The notes beneath the pieces were generated by a model. The model saw only the letters and a list, made by a program, of their open reading frames with translations. It did not search any database and was not told where the DNA came from. A DNA stretch of 64,000 nucleotides from Seriola aureovittata (taxonomy: Eukaryota; Chordata; Actinopteri; Carangiformes; Carangidae): NCBI RefSeq assembly GCF_021018895.1, contig NC_079383.1, positions 22,389,353 to 22,453,352 on the forward strand, written 5' to 3'. Of this stretch, positions 1 to 13,385 are shown piece by piece (the first letter of the stretch is position 1; each line of letters begins with the position of its first letter). The position numbers were made by a program, and so were the translations under genes.

Positions 1-188
1 CTTTTTAGGAAATTATTATATTATTTTAATTCATTCTGACAATTAAGATTCTTCCTCTGATCGTTTGAGTTCATCTTAAATGTGTTTGTTTGCTTTATTT
101 TTTTGTTTTAAAAAATTATTCTGCTGAAGTCACACAGGTAAAAATCACACATAGGAGCCTGTTACGTCACAGGTAGAGCACACACACT

Positions 189-190
<2 letters not shown>

Positions 191-234
<44 letters not shown>

Positions 235-264
235 CTCCCACTCCCACACACACACACACTCTCC

Positions 265-326
<62 letters not shown>
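191..326. repeat. Compound (CA)n microsatellite
   Basis: Two long CA runs are separated by CT/CCCA interruptions. The interrupted structure suggests an old, partly decayed locus. Confidence 0.95.
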
Positions 327-327
<1 letters not shown>

Positions 328-870
328 CTCCTCCTGTTATCTCCTAGCGGCTGAACAGCCTTGACCTGCTGTTAATTCTTTATTTTGTTGCAGCTTTTAT
401 TTTTAATCCGACTCGTCGCTGCAGCAGCAGGAAGTGATGTCACCTCCACTTCACATTCAGCGCGTCCACACCTGAACCACATCTTTCCTCTGGAGTGAAA
501 AACATGTGGGAGAATTTGACATCAGGAGAACATGCAGATTACTTCTTCTCTTATTTTGAAACGTTTCACTGATCGTTTCACCCCCACCCCCCCCCCACCC
601 CCTCACCCTCACCCCACAGGGTCAGCAGGTAAATCTGAGGGGTTTACCTCAGGGGCGTCTTCCACAGACCAGATGAGATTATAATCTCTCCCGTGTGTTC
701 TGGTTCTGGCCCGAGCTCCTCCCCCTCTCTCACCTCCGCCGTACCTGCACCTGTGATCTCAGTCTTTCAGTCACTACCTGACGCTGGTGAGCGCAGGTGA
801 GGGTCGGAGCGTTTAAGATTAAAGAAACCATTCACCGTCACACTGCACTGACTCCGGCCTCGTCACCTCA

Positions 871-906
871 CAGAGGAAGAGGAAGAGGAAGAGGAAGAGG
901 AAGAGG
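871..906. repeat. (GAGGAA)n hexanucleotide repeat
   Basis: Six nearly perfect copies of a purine hexamer follow one another. Polypurine tracts like this can form triplex DNA, but nothing nearby shows a function. Confidence 0.9.
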
Positions 907-1098
907 ATAAAGGTCAGTTTAGTCTGATGTCTCTGGGATTGCAGGTCCACGTCTGATGTCGACGCACGAAAGATTCAAACCTGTTCATCTAAAAGTTTCT
1001 GCAGCTTCTGAGAAGATAAAGAAACAGACACACTTTGATGCAGCGTCCATGTTTTTCCTCTCTGAAGCTCAAACACAGAGAACAGACCCGACGCATCC

Positions 1099-1149
1099 AA
1101 CACACACACACACACACACACACACAACACACACACACACACACACACA
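1099..1149. repeat. (CA)n microsatellite
   Basis: A CA run with one AACAC interruption. It produces the His-Thr-rich frames around it, which are not genes. Confidence 0.9.
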
Positions 1150-1480
1150 GAGAAACCCGTCCTGGGTGTTTCCCTGCCTCACACCAGGTGCATGCTGGGA
1201 TACGCTCCAGCCCCCTCACGACCCTGAGCTGGAATGTTTTCTATAAGATGTTGTCCTGCTGAAACACAAACAGCTGTTGGCGGGACGGACGCCCTCCGTC
1301 ACGGCTGCCAGAGGGCGGAGATTCATCACCTGGACGTCCTCTTCAGGACTACAAATGAGGGCTGGGCGGACGCCAAAGTGGCCGCCAGAAAAGAATGGAT
1401 CAGCCGCGGCCAAAACCGGACCAGAGCTTGGCCGGCGCCGGCTGGTCGTCTCCAAGTCTGTACAGGAGCCAGCAGAGACA

Positions 1481-1502
1481 CCCCCCCCCCCCCCCCCCCC
1501 CC
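1481..1502. repeat. Poly-C tract
   Basis: An uninterrupted run of about 22 cytosines. Similar C or G runs lie near 586-600, 3527-3546 and 9309-9328, giving this region a marked homopolymer load. Confidence 0.95.
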
Positions 1503-1984
1503 AGGGGACGGCGAGGCTGAAAGAACAGGAGCTTGAAAATGCCAAAGAACTGATCCACCTGCTCCTCTCCGATACCTTAAAATAATCTCCATGTGAGACA
1601 CAGAGGAAGCATCTGATGGTTTTATGGCCACTTCTCCTGTCGCCAGCAGGTTTCATCCTCGCCGCTCTCCTCCCGTGTGTCGTCAGGAAATATAAATATA
1701 TTGATACGGATTCTAAAGGCGACAGAAAAGTAACGACACAAACAGACAAAAGGTCAAAAGCAGCAGAGAGAGACTGAAGCAGAGGAAGCGACGCAGGCGG
1801 ACTTTAGTTTTTATAGCTAGCTTTTATTATAATTACTGGATTTCCATGAAAATTTATTTCACTAATTTATCTCCATTAAAACTTCAAACCGTCCTCGCTG
1901 CTTGTTTCCTCACCGAAGTTACGTTTCAGGTTTTTATTGTGCGAATTATTTTGTTTATTTGATTAAAGTGTAACGTCACAATCA

Positions 1985-2070
1985 CAAGCTCAACAATCAG
2001 GTATGTCCATAATGCTGGAGGCGTCTGCATACTTTTGGCCATGTAGTGTATTTTCAGCTCAACTGGATGC
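1985..2070. repeat. Fragment of dispersed fish repeat
   Basis: The text around 2029-2056 (CATACTTTTGGCCATGTAGTG) resembles the end of a repeat I associate with many teleost genomes. The motif GGCCAGAAGTATGTGGACACC near 11930 looks like the opposite orientation of a related sequence. The family name is not certain. Confidence 0.4.
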
Positions 2071-2736
2071 ATCAGCTGTTCACCTACTTTTGAGTTTTTC
2101 CATTGCAAATTTACTTTTAAATGTTTTCTTCTTCTGTGTTTTAGAGGAGGCTCTGAGCCTCTCTTCTGATTGGCTGACTGTTTTCAGAGTGATGGAATAA
2201 AAATACAGCAGATTTCAGGTAAAAACACTCAGAGAAACCAAATCCTGCAAGGTTTGGATGGTGGGTCCAGGTGGGCGGGGCTTGGTGACTGCTTTGTTGT
2301 GACATCACAAAGTTCCAGAAGTCCTGACGGCTGGTTTTAAGGCTCAGTTTCTGAATACAGGCTGTGTGCATTTCTCTGTGGACTGAGGCTTTGATACTTT
2401 CACAGTATTAATATAGAAGCTAGAGCTGATCTATAATCTATAATCACACTACACATGGACACAGACCTTTACACTGGAGGAGCTTTAAATATAATTTTAT
2501 CTCTTAAATTTCCTCCATGAAGTGAAGATTCATTATTGATTCAGAGTTTCAACATAAAATTTATCTTTTCTCTCTTTTTATTTATCATGAATGAATATGG
2601 AAATAAATAAAAGAGAAATCAATGTAAATGTGAAGTTTGTTTTTTTTAAACTTATGATTCATAGAGATTCACGTCAAGTGAGCGAGGAGGAGAAACGAGA
2701 GAGAGAGGAAGAATAAAGGGCGTGAAAATAAGAAGA

Positions 2737-2768
<32 letters not shown>

Positions 2769-3329
2769 TGGAGGTGTCTGACATGGCTGCCCCTCGTCAA
2801 AATAAATCACAAGCAGCAAAGTGTTTTAAAATGTCGGCTGAGAGGAGCGAGCGGCCAGATTTACTGCAACAAGGTTCGTTTTTAATCATCAGCAGATCTG
2901 AGTCACATTTAATGTTTCTGCAGGAACGAGTGTAAACTGACCAGAGCAACACACACACACACACACACACACACACCACTGATCGCTTCTGCATCAAGAC
3001 TACATCTCCCATCAGCCCCGTGCCTCTCAGCCGCACCATCTCCTCGATAAAAAGTTTCATGAACTCTAAAGTCTGAATCATGGAGGGTCTGAAGAGTCTG
3101 TGTGTCTGTTCTGCTGGTTAAACTATTCGTTTCTTCTTCTTGTGTTTATTGTGAGTGGCACCAGGAGGAGCAGGTGTGGGAGGTGGAACAGGTGGAGGAG
3201 GAGGAAGAGGAGGAGTGTGGTCGGTGTTAACAGGAGGTCGAGTGACTCCATGTGTCTCTGATAAATCATGAGACCTCGAAGCAGACGAACTGTCTCCAAG
3301 GTCAGCTGACCTCACAGCCAGAGGCCGAC

Positions 3330-3331
<2 letters not shown>

Positions 3332-3385
<54 letters not shown>
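3332..3385. repeat. (GT)n microsatellite
   Basis: A perfect GT run of about 54 bases. Confidence 0.95.
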
Positions 3386-3386
<1 letters not shown>

Positions 3387-3924
3387 CAACTAGAGTTCAC
3401 TAATAGCAGCAGATAAAATCCATTAATGAATTAATTAACTCTCCTTTAGCTCCCTCATTACCATCAGACAGATTTACATTAAAACACACGTTCAGCTTCA
3501 CAAAATAAGAGTTTGATTTTAGTGTTGGGGGGGGGGGGGGGGGGGGTCGTGTCGTGGTTCCAGCAGCTGATGATGAAAACTCAAAACAAACAAGCTCCGC
3601 CTCCTCGTCCTCGATCGTCTTAAAGAGTCCCAGACAGGAAATAAAGAGCGACTCCCCTGGGCCTGTTGTTGATGGTGACACTGGTCGCCATGGCTCTGCT
3701 GTTGCTATGGTTACAGCTGTGAATTCTCGTCCCAAAGCACAGGGTGGTGATCCTGATGAACAGGTGAAATCACAGATATTGTGTGTGTGTGTGTGTGTGG
3801 TCTCTACATTTCAATGATTTTGTGATGATTGAGAAGCAGACACATCCACAGAGTGTGATTGATGACTCTGACCTGCACCTCTGATGCAATAAACCATCAC
3901 TACACCTTCTCTCTCTCACTCACA

Positions 3925-3995
<71 letters not shown>

Positions 3996-4010
3996 GCACA
4001 CACACACGTA
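3925..4010. repeat. (CA)n microsatellite
   Basis: A CA run of about 85 bases with one AAGC interruption near its end. The Cys-Val-rich open frame on the minus strand is a repeat translation. Confidence 0.95.
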
Positions 4011-4619
4011 CGTTGCTCGTTGCTAAACAGACGTGGAGGCATGTGAACGACTCGAGGTGCGTTTGATTTACGTTCACAGACACTTGAAGAGAAGTGCACA
4101 TGTCACCGAGCGGGTGGAGATAAATCAAAGTTCGGCTCCGAAAAATCCCCAACACCTGATGTCACCCCACCGTGACCTCTGACCTCTGACCTCCATGCTA
4201 CTGGCTGCGTGCTGGTAGGAAGTGAAGCTCGTACTAAGACTGTACATGGAGGGGTTTCAATCTTTCATCAAATCTGATGTTAAACTGGATTAAACTATGA
4301 ACTTACTGTTAAGACAAAATTAAATTCTGCTGCATTTGAGAAGTTTGACTAATGTGTTAAAAGTTTGTTTGTATTTATTAACCTCAAATATTAATTTGGT
4401 GCCAGTAAATTTTCTTTTGGTAAATCATTTTTCTGTCGGTACTAAAACCGAATCATCTGTCACCGTTAGAAATAAATAAGTGATAACTTATTTCGTTTTT
4501 TTATTTGAAGAATATTAATGTAACATCAAATGGAAACACTGGAGATTTATTGCGTTGTACTTTCACAGTCGACGGGATCGTGACAGATTTTAAAAATAAA
4601 TAATAAATGAAGAATGACG

Positions 4620-5140
4620 TCTGACTTTTAGTCTCACATCGACTGTAAATAAAGATGGACGTCGCCTCTGTGACGTCACCCTCAGGTTTCTGAAGCTCAG
4701 TGAGCTGCTCCACCGTCGCCATCTTGGCAGTGTCTGACTCCGCCCCCTAACTCCCAGCTAATCCAAATATGGTCAAAGAGGAGGGGCATGGGCGGAGCTG
4801 AGACTTTGGTGCTTGACGGTGTGTGTCAATCATACGCTCACCCACATGTCACTCAAAGAGGCCACGCCCTCAATCCTCCATAACTTTAGTCCTTAATAAA
4901 ATGTAAACAGGTGAGTTATATAAACAGGTGAGTTATATAAACAGGTGTCATGAAGGAGGAAATTAGCTCTAGAGACCAAAACAGTTTTTGTACCAGGCTG
5001 TAAACATGTTTATTTCTGCTGTAAAGTTGGACATTTTAACATGGGAGTCTATGGGGACTGACTCACTGTTGGAGCCAGACTCTAGTGGTCGTTAGAGGAA
5101 CTGCAGCTTCATGTTTCAGCCTCGGAGGTTGATGTTTGAT
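4620..5140. repeat. Dispersed teleost repeat
   Basis: Segments such as GTACCAGGCTGTAAACATG and the stretch reading 'atgggagtctatgggga' near 5041 match a repeat I recognise from many fish intergenic regions. It contains no open frame worth calling. The element is interrupted by a 17-bp tandem repeat at about 4904-4947 (unit TAAACAGGTGAGTTATA, about 2.6 copies). Confidence 0.5.
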
Positions 5141-6236
5141 TTTTCATAAAGCAACTGTATAGAACACGATACGTTCACTACAACCACAGAAGAAGACTTT
5201 ATCTAACTTTATTACATCAGTTTGTCTTCAGTGACGAGTTGAACTGATCTTTAGGCGTAAAGTCGATGTAGCGTTTAACGAAGAAGACGGGGAGCAGGAT
5301 CAGCTGCTGGACAGGAAGTCAGAGTACAGAAACCTGGATGTGTCTAAGTGACAGATGCTTCTCAGGAGCATCAGTAGGAAATATCACTGAGCATCATGAC
5401 ACCACCGTGTTTTAACTTCAACTATCAACAGAAATCTTTTATATTAAAATCCTGTTTTCCACCGACAGCAGGAGCGTAAAGGTGAGAAACACCTGAAGCT
5501 GAAATAAAGACGAGGACGATGATAATCTAAAGTTAATCAGACGTGGTTTCCCTCCCTCTGAGCTGCTGAGCTCCTGCCTCCGACTCCTCCTCCTCCTCCT
5601 GCCAAGAGTCATCATGATTTTAAGACATTTCTCGTTGTCGTGTTGCATAATTTTGACGGTTCAGGCAGCAGCTCTCCGGCCTCTTTGTTCCTCTGTAAGC
5701 TGCCTTATGTCGCCTTGAACACTCACTTAGAGCAGCGCTGACTGTCAGACCTCTATTAGAGCTGACACATGCTGCTCTTTGGTATTTTACTTTATGTGAC
5801 TCACCGGTGCAGCTGCCTTCAGAGCTGCTGCTCAACAATATCGCTGGGTTTTTAAACCTGTGAAGAACGTCTCGGCCTTTTCTTTACAACAACATTTATA
5901 CTTAAAAAGTAAAGAACGGACAGCGTCTCCTTTGCTTAGTACATGTGCACGACAACACTTATTATTGTTTACGAGAAATCTCCGTGTTCACACTGATCTC
6001 ACAAGAAACCGACTCAGTTTTTATGCTAAAAATACGACAAAGAAACAGAAAATCAAGAGTCTTTAGCAAGAAAACACATTTGTGTTTCTCATAGAAAAAC
6101 CAATAAACTCCTAAACAAGCGTCCAAAGTGCCACATACACGATCTTTGTCTCCCGTGTCTTGTCCGCTGAGGCGCAGGCTAAAACATGCTAAGCTAATGT
6201 CCATCAATAAACAGGCCCAACAACGTCAAATGTGAA

Positions 6237-6269
6237 AATAAATAAATAAATAAATAAATAAAAATAAAA
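6237..6269. repeat. (AATA)n tetranucleotide repeat
   Basis: About eight copies of AATA/TAAA in a row. Confidence 0.9.
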
Positions 6270-6570
6270 CAAAGCCTCACACAAAGGGCACATAAACATT
6301 ATTTTATCAGTGTTCATCCGATTTATTACATTTTTAATCCTTTTCATCGACTGTATGAATTTAAATGAATGAATTCACCATGAAAACATTAGAAACATTA
6401 AATAAACACGACAATGAAACCGGACTCTTTGACAGTTGCACGATTATTCACCATAAAGTGACAGAACAATGTGAGTACTTTGTTCTGACAGTCGCTGAAC
6501 TGAGTTCAGAGTGTTTCCACTTTATCTGAACTCTGTCAACAAAAACAACATGAGGCCGACCTATAAATAG

Positions 6571-6591
6571 ACCACACACACACACACACGC

Positions 6592-6626
<35 letters not shown>
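6571..6626. repeat. (CA)n microsatellite with CG interruptions
   Basis: A CA run broken by CACG units. Confidence 0.95.
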
Positions 6627-6628
<2 letters not shown>

Positions 6629-7906
6629 AACAAACCTGATGATGACGCTTGTGTTGTTTAATTTAAATTTACTTTAATTTGACCAAAAGAAAAAAAAATT
6701 AAAATCTTAACTGAAGGTCAGTTTTCCAGCTTTTTCCTGAGCTTTCACCCACATCTCACTGTCTTCCTCGGTGGATGGCGTTTGCTCAGGTGTCATGGAG
6801 GAGACAAGACGCACAAGGAAGAATGAATATCATCTGCAGCTGTTGTTATGAAAACTGAAGCAGGAAATAGCTACAAAATAAAAGCTTATACGTATATTTT
6901 AACAAGAGAAGAAGAGCAAACATTTTTTTCTCACTTCATTAGTTCATGTGTTTGATTTAATCTCAATTAAGGATCATTTAATATAAAAGGCTGATTTCAC
7001 TCTCACCTTTAACCCATGAGTTTCTACTTCAGCCTTAAAAATGATTTGATTTTCTTCACTATCAGCGTGACGAAGGTTGAATGTGAAAAAGCAGCTGAGC
7101 TGACGCCGACGTCTCCACAGATTTGGACGGTAAAATGTTGGAGAGGAGAGAGAGAGTTGGTGGAACAGAGGAATAACAGATAATTAAAGTGTCAGAGCTC
7201 CGGGCTCAGAGCTGAGAGGAGCTGAGGATCACTGAGATTAAAGCAGGACATCCGTCCGTCCTGACTCAGCTGCTGGGTGACGCCGCTGAGTCACCGCCTC
7301 CTCTCTGAACCCTCGGCTCAGGGGATCGGGCCAGAACCGGGCTTTGGTCCGATTCCTGTTTTCACACCTGCACGAATCGTACCGAGGGGAAACCAACCAG
7401 GGTTCAGTTGGAGTGACAAGATTATTCATCTGCCAATCAGAACGCAGCAGGAACTACCTTCAAACCTCGGTTCTTACTGTCGGAAACAAGTTCTGTTCTG
7501 ATTTCTGATCCATTTAATTCCTTGTCATCACCTGAGAATTTCACATTTGACAGGATGCGACATGAACGTGGGTCTTTCAGGGGAGTTAACGAAACACAGA
7601 AAGACACGAATGCAAAGTAAATGCAGAGCGGTGGATTGTCAGGGCTCAGGAGGGTTTTTTGAGCCGGACGATAAAAGCCATAGAGCGGCTCTCAGGTTTC
7701 ATACGACGCCTTTACTGCACAAAGGTTGTAGATAATAAGCAGGAAGCTGGTTTCAGCTGCAGGACTGATGTCAGAGCCGAGAGCGGCGGCGCTGCTGCGT
7801 CCGTCAAACAGCAGCTCGTGTTGTCTCAGCGGCCGGCACAGGAAAGGTCAGGCCTGCTGCTCCAACACTGAACAAACAGCACAACACCGTGTGGGGCTTT
7901 TCAGCT

Positions 7907-7908
<2 letters not shown>

Positions 7909-7981
<73 letters not shown>

Positions 7982-8065
7982 CTCATATATATCACCTACA
8001 CACAAATGGACACACAAACACACCGAATGCGGGTTCGGACACCCATGGGCTCACGTAGGCGCGCA

Positions 8066-8113
<48 letters not shown>
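7909..8113. repeat. Two long (CA)n arrays
   Basis: CA runs at about 7909-7979 and 8065-8113 flank an 85-bp non-repetitive spacer. All open frames across them are repeat translations. Confidence 0.95.
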
Positions 8114-8115
<2 letters not shown>

Positions 8116-8414
8116 TGTAATGCATGCGAGGCAGGCGGTGCAGCGCTGGGACACCTGTTGTTGGGCTGTAGTGGCGTCGAGGTGTTGACACAGCAGATAC
8201 AGGCTGTTTGTTGCGAATCGCGGCGAAGGAGCGCTGAATGAAATCCACTGTTTCACCTCATTTTATCCGCTGCACCTGTAACCACACCCACCGATGATGT
8301 CAGAGCGCACTGACCCCTCCCTGAGTACACCTTCACATCTCTGCAGCAAGGGGAGGACGTCAGCCACCGGAGGTTTTCAGAAACCAGATTCTCTGCTGGT
8401 GTTGAGTTACAGCT

Positions 8415-8417
<3 letters not shown>

Positions 8418-8455
<38 letters not shown>

Positions 8456-8478
8456 CGTGTGTGTGTGTGTGTGTGTGT
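8418..8478. repeat. (GT)n microsatellite
   Basis: A GT run with GTGC interruptions. A CATCAT repeat follows near 8581-8600. Confidence 0.95.
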
Positions 8479-10325
8479 AGCTCATCATTAACCATTTTAG
8501 CCAAAAGAATCACAGAAGTATTGTGAGTTCAAATCTTTAAACAAACTTTAAACACGTCTTCTACGTCGCTGAAAACTGAAGCATCATCATCATCATCATC
8601 TTTTCCTTTCCATCCCTCTTTTTCTCTCTCCACCTTCCTTCCAACCTCCTTTCTTTCTTTACTAAGTCTATTTTCTGATTATTCTTATTCTGAAAGGGAA
8701 GAACGTGAAACACACGCCCTGTTGGCTCGTTATTCCGCGGCGGTTAGCGCTGATGCTAACCTTGTCGTCAGTGAACAGCTGCATCAGTGTTAATGTTGGA
8801 GGCTCTTTTGCATTGGCAGCCATGTTGTTGTAACGCGAGCGGCAGCTCATGATCACAGTCTAAACGATGCGACGTGAACGCAGAGTTACGTCCTACTATA
8901 CAACAGGTAGCTCTGACCAAGTAATCTGATTGGACGAGAGTCAGTCCGTCAGTGCTGATATAAATTATAACGACACTGGGACTTTCACGACATGTATCAC
9001 TCCGCTTCACAGCTGTTCTATCAACCAGCGTCACATTGAGCCTGGATACTTCAGCTAGGTCCAGGACCAGTCCAGTATCAGAACGACTGTTTGTCGGTGT
9101 CAGAGTTAAGGTTAGCCAAATAACCGTGTCCAACCTCACACTTCCTCCCTCACCATCTTTCCTCACACACCCACTTCCTTCCTTCCTTCCTTCCTGTCAA
9201 GCTCTGCAGGTGTTGATACAACTTTAAAAAAGAAACATGATTACTTCTTAATACTCCCACCAGAGGAGGGGTCAGAGGTCATGACATAAGCTACAGCTTC
9301 ACCGAGGTGGGGGGGGGGGGGGGGGGGGCAGACCTCATCTGAGGCCGGGACGCAGCTACAACCGTTTTCTCTTCAGTTGAACCAGCTGATCGTCCAGCTC
9401 TTTGTTTACACTAATGTTTCCTCAGTGAGACAGAACAACTTCCTGTTTCTGTTCTTCATCATCATCATCATCATCATCGTTATTATTTCATGTTTTACCA
9501 GGTCTCATCATGTGAAGGTCGTTTGGTTTCTGATGAACCGCCGGTGAAACCAGCGGCCGTCTCTGAGACCTGATCTGCGACGAAGTCAAGTCGCAACACG
9601 ATTCTGAGGGATTCATCCAGAAGGGTGGAAGGTCAAAGGTCATCAGGCAACTGCACTGAACACAGCCCGCAGGTCTGACTCTCAACATCCTCATATAATG
9701 AAATCAAAGCCTCTCAACTTCTGAATAAACCAACAAGAATTAACAAACAGCCTCTTATGTCGTAGTTTCAATTAAAAAAATCTGCAAAATAAAACTATTA
9801 ATTGAAGCACAAACTAACGACATGACACAAAATAAACAACAATTATTGAACCGTCTCCCTCTGTAAACTCTGTTTGCTGCATATGAATATTATAAGAAGA
9901 TTACAGGAACATTACAGAGGCTTTATAACAGATAAAAATAAATCAATCAGGCTTCATATTATAATGATAAGAAGCAAATAAAATGTCACTTTAATGTTTC
10001 TATAATAAAAAGAATTAAACTGCAAGTGCAATAAAAATATGATTATTATAGGACTGTTGTGCCATGGAACAGAAATACTGAGAATATTAGAGAAATAAAG
10101 GGTGAAAATAACATTAAATCCTATAAAGTGACTCTAAATTCTCCACATATTATAAAGAAAAACATTATAAGACTGAGGATTACTGAGATATGAAAGTACT
10201 GAGAGGCTCCACTGACGCACTTCAGCGATGTGTTAGAGGAATATCACAAATATGACCAAACCAGTCTCCTCTTACAGAAACTGACCCGCACGGTTAATTA
10301 ATGGAAAGTGGCGGTGTCACGGCAC

Positions 10326-10346
10326 GGCTCGGCTCGGCTCGGCTCG
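10326..10346. repeat. (GGCTC)n pentanucleotide repeat
   Basis: Four copies of a GC-rich pentamer, unusual beside its AT-rich surroundings. Confidence 0.85.
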
Positions 10347-10879
10347 GCACGACAAGGAGCGGGGTTGCATAGGAACAGAGGAAACAGAGTCTCTGGAGGA
10401 CGAAGTGGCTCAAAACAGGGACGAAGAGCAGGATCCGACCCGGACTTTAAAACCTGAACCTGCGTCACTGAAAATCACAATCTGTCGAAATGATTCATAA
10501 AAACGGGATTTAAAACAAAATAAATGAGATTATTCTAAAGGAAAACTCTGTTTTTAGTTGCTATTTTTCATTTATAGCAGATTAAATGCATAAATAAGAG
10601 TTTTAATTACTGTTAATTATCTGAAACTATGATTAAATGTGGTGTTGAACTGATTAAAGTTATACTGTGGATATTTCCACAAGAGAAATGAATAAAAAAT
10701 CTAATATTTGTGGTTGACAGAGGGTTTTTGTTCAGTGTCGCAGGTGTTTAGTCTCGTCAGGAGCTGCGGGCTTTGAAAGGTCAGAGTTCACCCTGAACAA
10801 CATGATTATTCTCAACCTTCACACAACAATAAAAGAAGAAGCTCGTGGACTCACATGTGAAACTCCTGCGTTAAAAGCT

Positions 10880-11600
10880 GCGGGTGTGGATCTCTCTGTC
10901 CGTCACACCATCACCGCTCCGCCGCGTCCCGCTCACAGCTGCCAGATCCCATCCGGAGAGGAGGCGCGCGGTGGCCGATCCATGAGCCAAAAACTCCGCA
11001 AGAAGACAAAAGTGTTTGGGGGGTAAAATCTCTCAGTGGTCGGGGGGTGGGGGGGGCGGATAAGAGGAGGAAGTGTGGTTGTTTAAATCCAAGCAGAGAG
11101 ATAGTGATGATGAGATGGATGAGGAGAGGCGGGAGCGCAGAAGTGTCGCTCCAGCAGCGGCACGGGGAGCGGACTGTCGCGCTTCAGCCCAGCCGGGGAG
11201 GGGAAGGTGCGCACCGGGCTGCCTCACTCCGTCCGCTCCGCTTCCTCCGGCATCTTCACAACTTGAGCCGCTGTAATCCTCCGGCTGCGGCTCCGTCTGA
11301 CTCCCGCTGTGACCCCGGGAAACGCGCTCCTCCGCCTCAGGAACACGCTTTTAATTTCTTCTCATCCTCTTCAGGTGTGATAATTAACAAGAACACGCGC
11401 CCTCCCAAATAAAAGTCCTCCCGCGGCTCCAGCTGTTGCTTTTATTCTATTTTTTTCTTTTCCAGAAAATTAAGTGAAGGCGGGAAAAGTGGGAAGTTTT
11501 CCCCGTCAGACCGGAGTGTTTTGCTGCGTTTCGGTGCGTCGGTAGGTCGGTAGTTGGTAGCGCTGACCGGCCGGACTCCCATCATCCCCGCCGCTTGATC
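10880..11600. promoter_or_regulatory. CpG-rich promoter-like segment
   Basis: This stretch is clearly richer in GC and CpG than the rest of the first 14 kb, with many CG steps between about 10,900 and 11,600. That is typical of a vertebrate promoter or first exon. Short open frames run on both strands but none resembles a known protein, so orientation and gene are unknown. A long GA repeat lies just downstream. Confidence 0.4.
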
Positions 11601-11613
11601 GCCCCTGGACGCG

Positions 11614-11617
<4 letters not shown>

Positions 11618-11691
<74 letters not shown>

Positions 11692-11692
11692 A
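11618..11692. repeat. (GA)n polypurine microsatellite
   Basis: About 70 bases of GA with one GG interruption. The Arg-Glu and Leu-Ser frames over it are repeat translations. Confidence 0.95.
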
Positions 11693-12299
11693 GGAAGAGG
11701 GGGAGTATCGCGAGGTTACGCCCCAAGTCCCGTTTGTCTCGGACACGCGCGCACACGCATGCAGAAATACATGCAAAAACACACTTGCTCATGCACACAA
11801 CCACACGCATACACACACACACACACGTGCACACGCACACACACGCTGTTTTGCTCTCATACTGAACCACACTGACATGATTTTCTTCATAAGGTCACCA
11901 CCCACAAACTTCTTGACATGCACTTCTCGGCCAGAAGTATGTGGACACCTCCCGGTCACATTCTTCTTTAATCCTGGTCTGAGCTTTTTAATCCCAGTGA
12001 AGGAAAACCTTGATGATTGCAGATCTTCCAACTTTGTGTCCGTGCTTTTCCCGTTTCAACATAATGATCTGCACTGACCTCTGACCTCAACCTCATCACC
12101 GGCACCGGCGCCCGACCTCACTGAGGCTCGGATGAGCTGCTTCAACATCTGGGGGAGAGACTGAGAGCAGGAGAGTGGAGGACATGAATGACCACGACGT
12201 CACGTTCACATGATACACTCACAGGCTTTTGGCAACTGTGTCAACGATATTATCTTGATTTAATTTCCAAAATAACATAAAAAATGTTCCTTTGATGAC

Positions 12300-12640
12300 A
12301 ATAAACTGGAAACAGCTCCTCATGGTCGTATCCCTCCGCCCCTCAGACTAGTTCCTGGTTACATCCCTGTTTATTCAGTCGTATAATATATTAACCATTT
12401 GTGTGAAATTTTGTCATAATTGTCTTGAGTAATGGCTAAAAAGTGTTTTGTGAGGTCCTTGACCTTTGACCTTTAACCACCAAATTCAAATCAGTTCATC
12501 CTTGACTTCTAGTGAATGTTTGTGCCAAATTTGAAGAAGTTCCGTCAAGGTGTGACTGAGACATCGTGTCCACAACCACAACCTGAAAACAACATGGCTG
12601 CCGCTGACTGTCGCCGGCGTGGAGGAATAAAAATGTCTGA
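12300..12640. repeat. Dispersed repeat with DR1-like site, copy 1
   Basis: This segment shares long stretches with 38,545-38,790 and 42,940-43,460, including the phrases around 'gtgaaattttgtcataatt' and 'tcaaatcagttcatccttga'. It contains TGACCTTTGACCT at 12,460-12,472, a perfect direct repeat of nuclear-receptor half sites with 1-bp spacing. It is a non-coding dispersed element of unknown family. Confidence 0.6.
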
Positions 12641-13186
12641 CCTCGTGTGACTGACTCTGTGATCATGTGAGCAAAATAATGTACCAATGTTCAAATGACC
12701 ATTTATCATCCTGAAGTCATTAACTCACAAAGTTGATCACTGGAAATGAAAATCATCAATTAATAAATGTCCTGAAAAATAACAGTTCAAGAGAAGTTTG
12801 AGTCATTAAAACATAAAAAAACTCAAAATGTAAAGTTTACTAAAACAGTTTCTCCTGTTGTCACTTGTTCTCCCTGCTGTGCACCTCCCACCATGATCAA
12901 TTATTTCCCAGCATGCCGCTGTTTCCAGTGAGTCCACAGTGTGAGGTGTGTGAGAGTCTCCCCCTTGTGTGTGTTGTCAGTTATTGTCATGATGGTTTTG
13001 GTTTTATAAGGAAAACTGTGATAATAATTATAATAATAATAATTAGACATTATTATTTTATATTAATATTATTATAAATTATTATTATTATCAGCCTTTC
13101 ATTTTCTACACACCAGGCTGGGTTTGTTTTTATTCAATTTAAGAAAACTATTCACAAATTAATCTGATTTTAAGAGGCATCCCTCA

Positions 13187-13334
13187 GAGTGTGTGTGTGT
13201 GTGTGTGTGTGTTAAAGGGGTTAATGCGTGGATCACAGCAGGCATGTGACACACGATCTTTATCAGCAAAGATGTGTGTATGTTTAGTTCGTGTGCTTGT
13301 GTGTAATGTATATGGATGCCATTTTGTGTCTGTC

Positions 13335-13383
<49 letters not shown>
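13187..13383. repeat. Two (GT)n microsatellites
   Basis: GT runs at about 13,187-13,212 and 13,339-13,383. No coding sequence lies between them. Confidence 0.95.

Positions 13384-13385
<2 letters not shown>

Larger units (their letters stand above)
1..10850. other. Gene-poor, microsatellite-rich stretch
   Basis: I see no recognisable protein-coding exon on either strand. Open frames here are short and mostly translate CA/GT repeats (His-Thr, Cys-Val) or homopolymers. The stretch holds several long dinucleotide repeats, poly-C/poly-G runs and old dispersed repeats listed separately. It could be intergenic or a long intron of a gene whose exons lie outside the window; the sequence does not decide this. 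Confidence 0.6.

Noticed and set aside
191..326. CRISPR-like spaced repeats
   Set aside because: The repeats are simple CA arrays without unique spacers; the genome is eukaryotic.
7768..8256. Open frames rich in His-Thr or Cys-Val on both strands
   Set aside because: They are translations of CA/GT microsatellites in different frames.
11595..12077. 160-codon plus-strand frame starting with an Arg-Glu run
   Set aside because: It reads a GA microsatellite, then a CA repeat, then a dispersed repeat fragment; no domain is visible.
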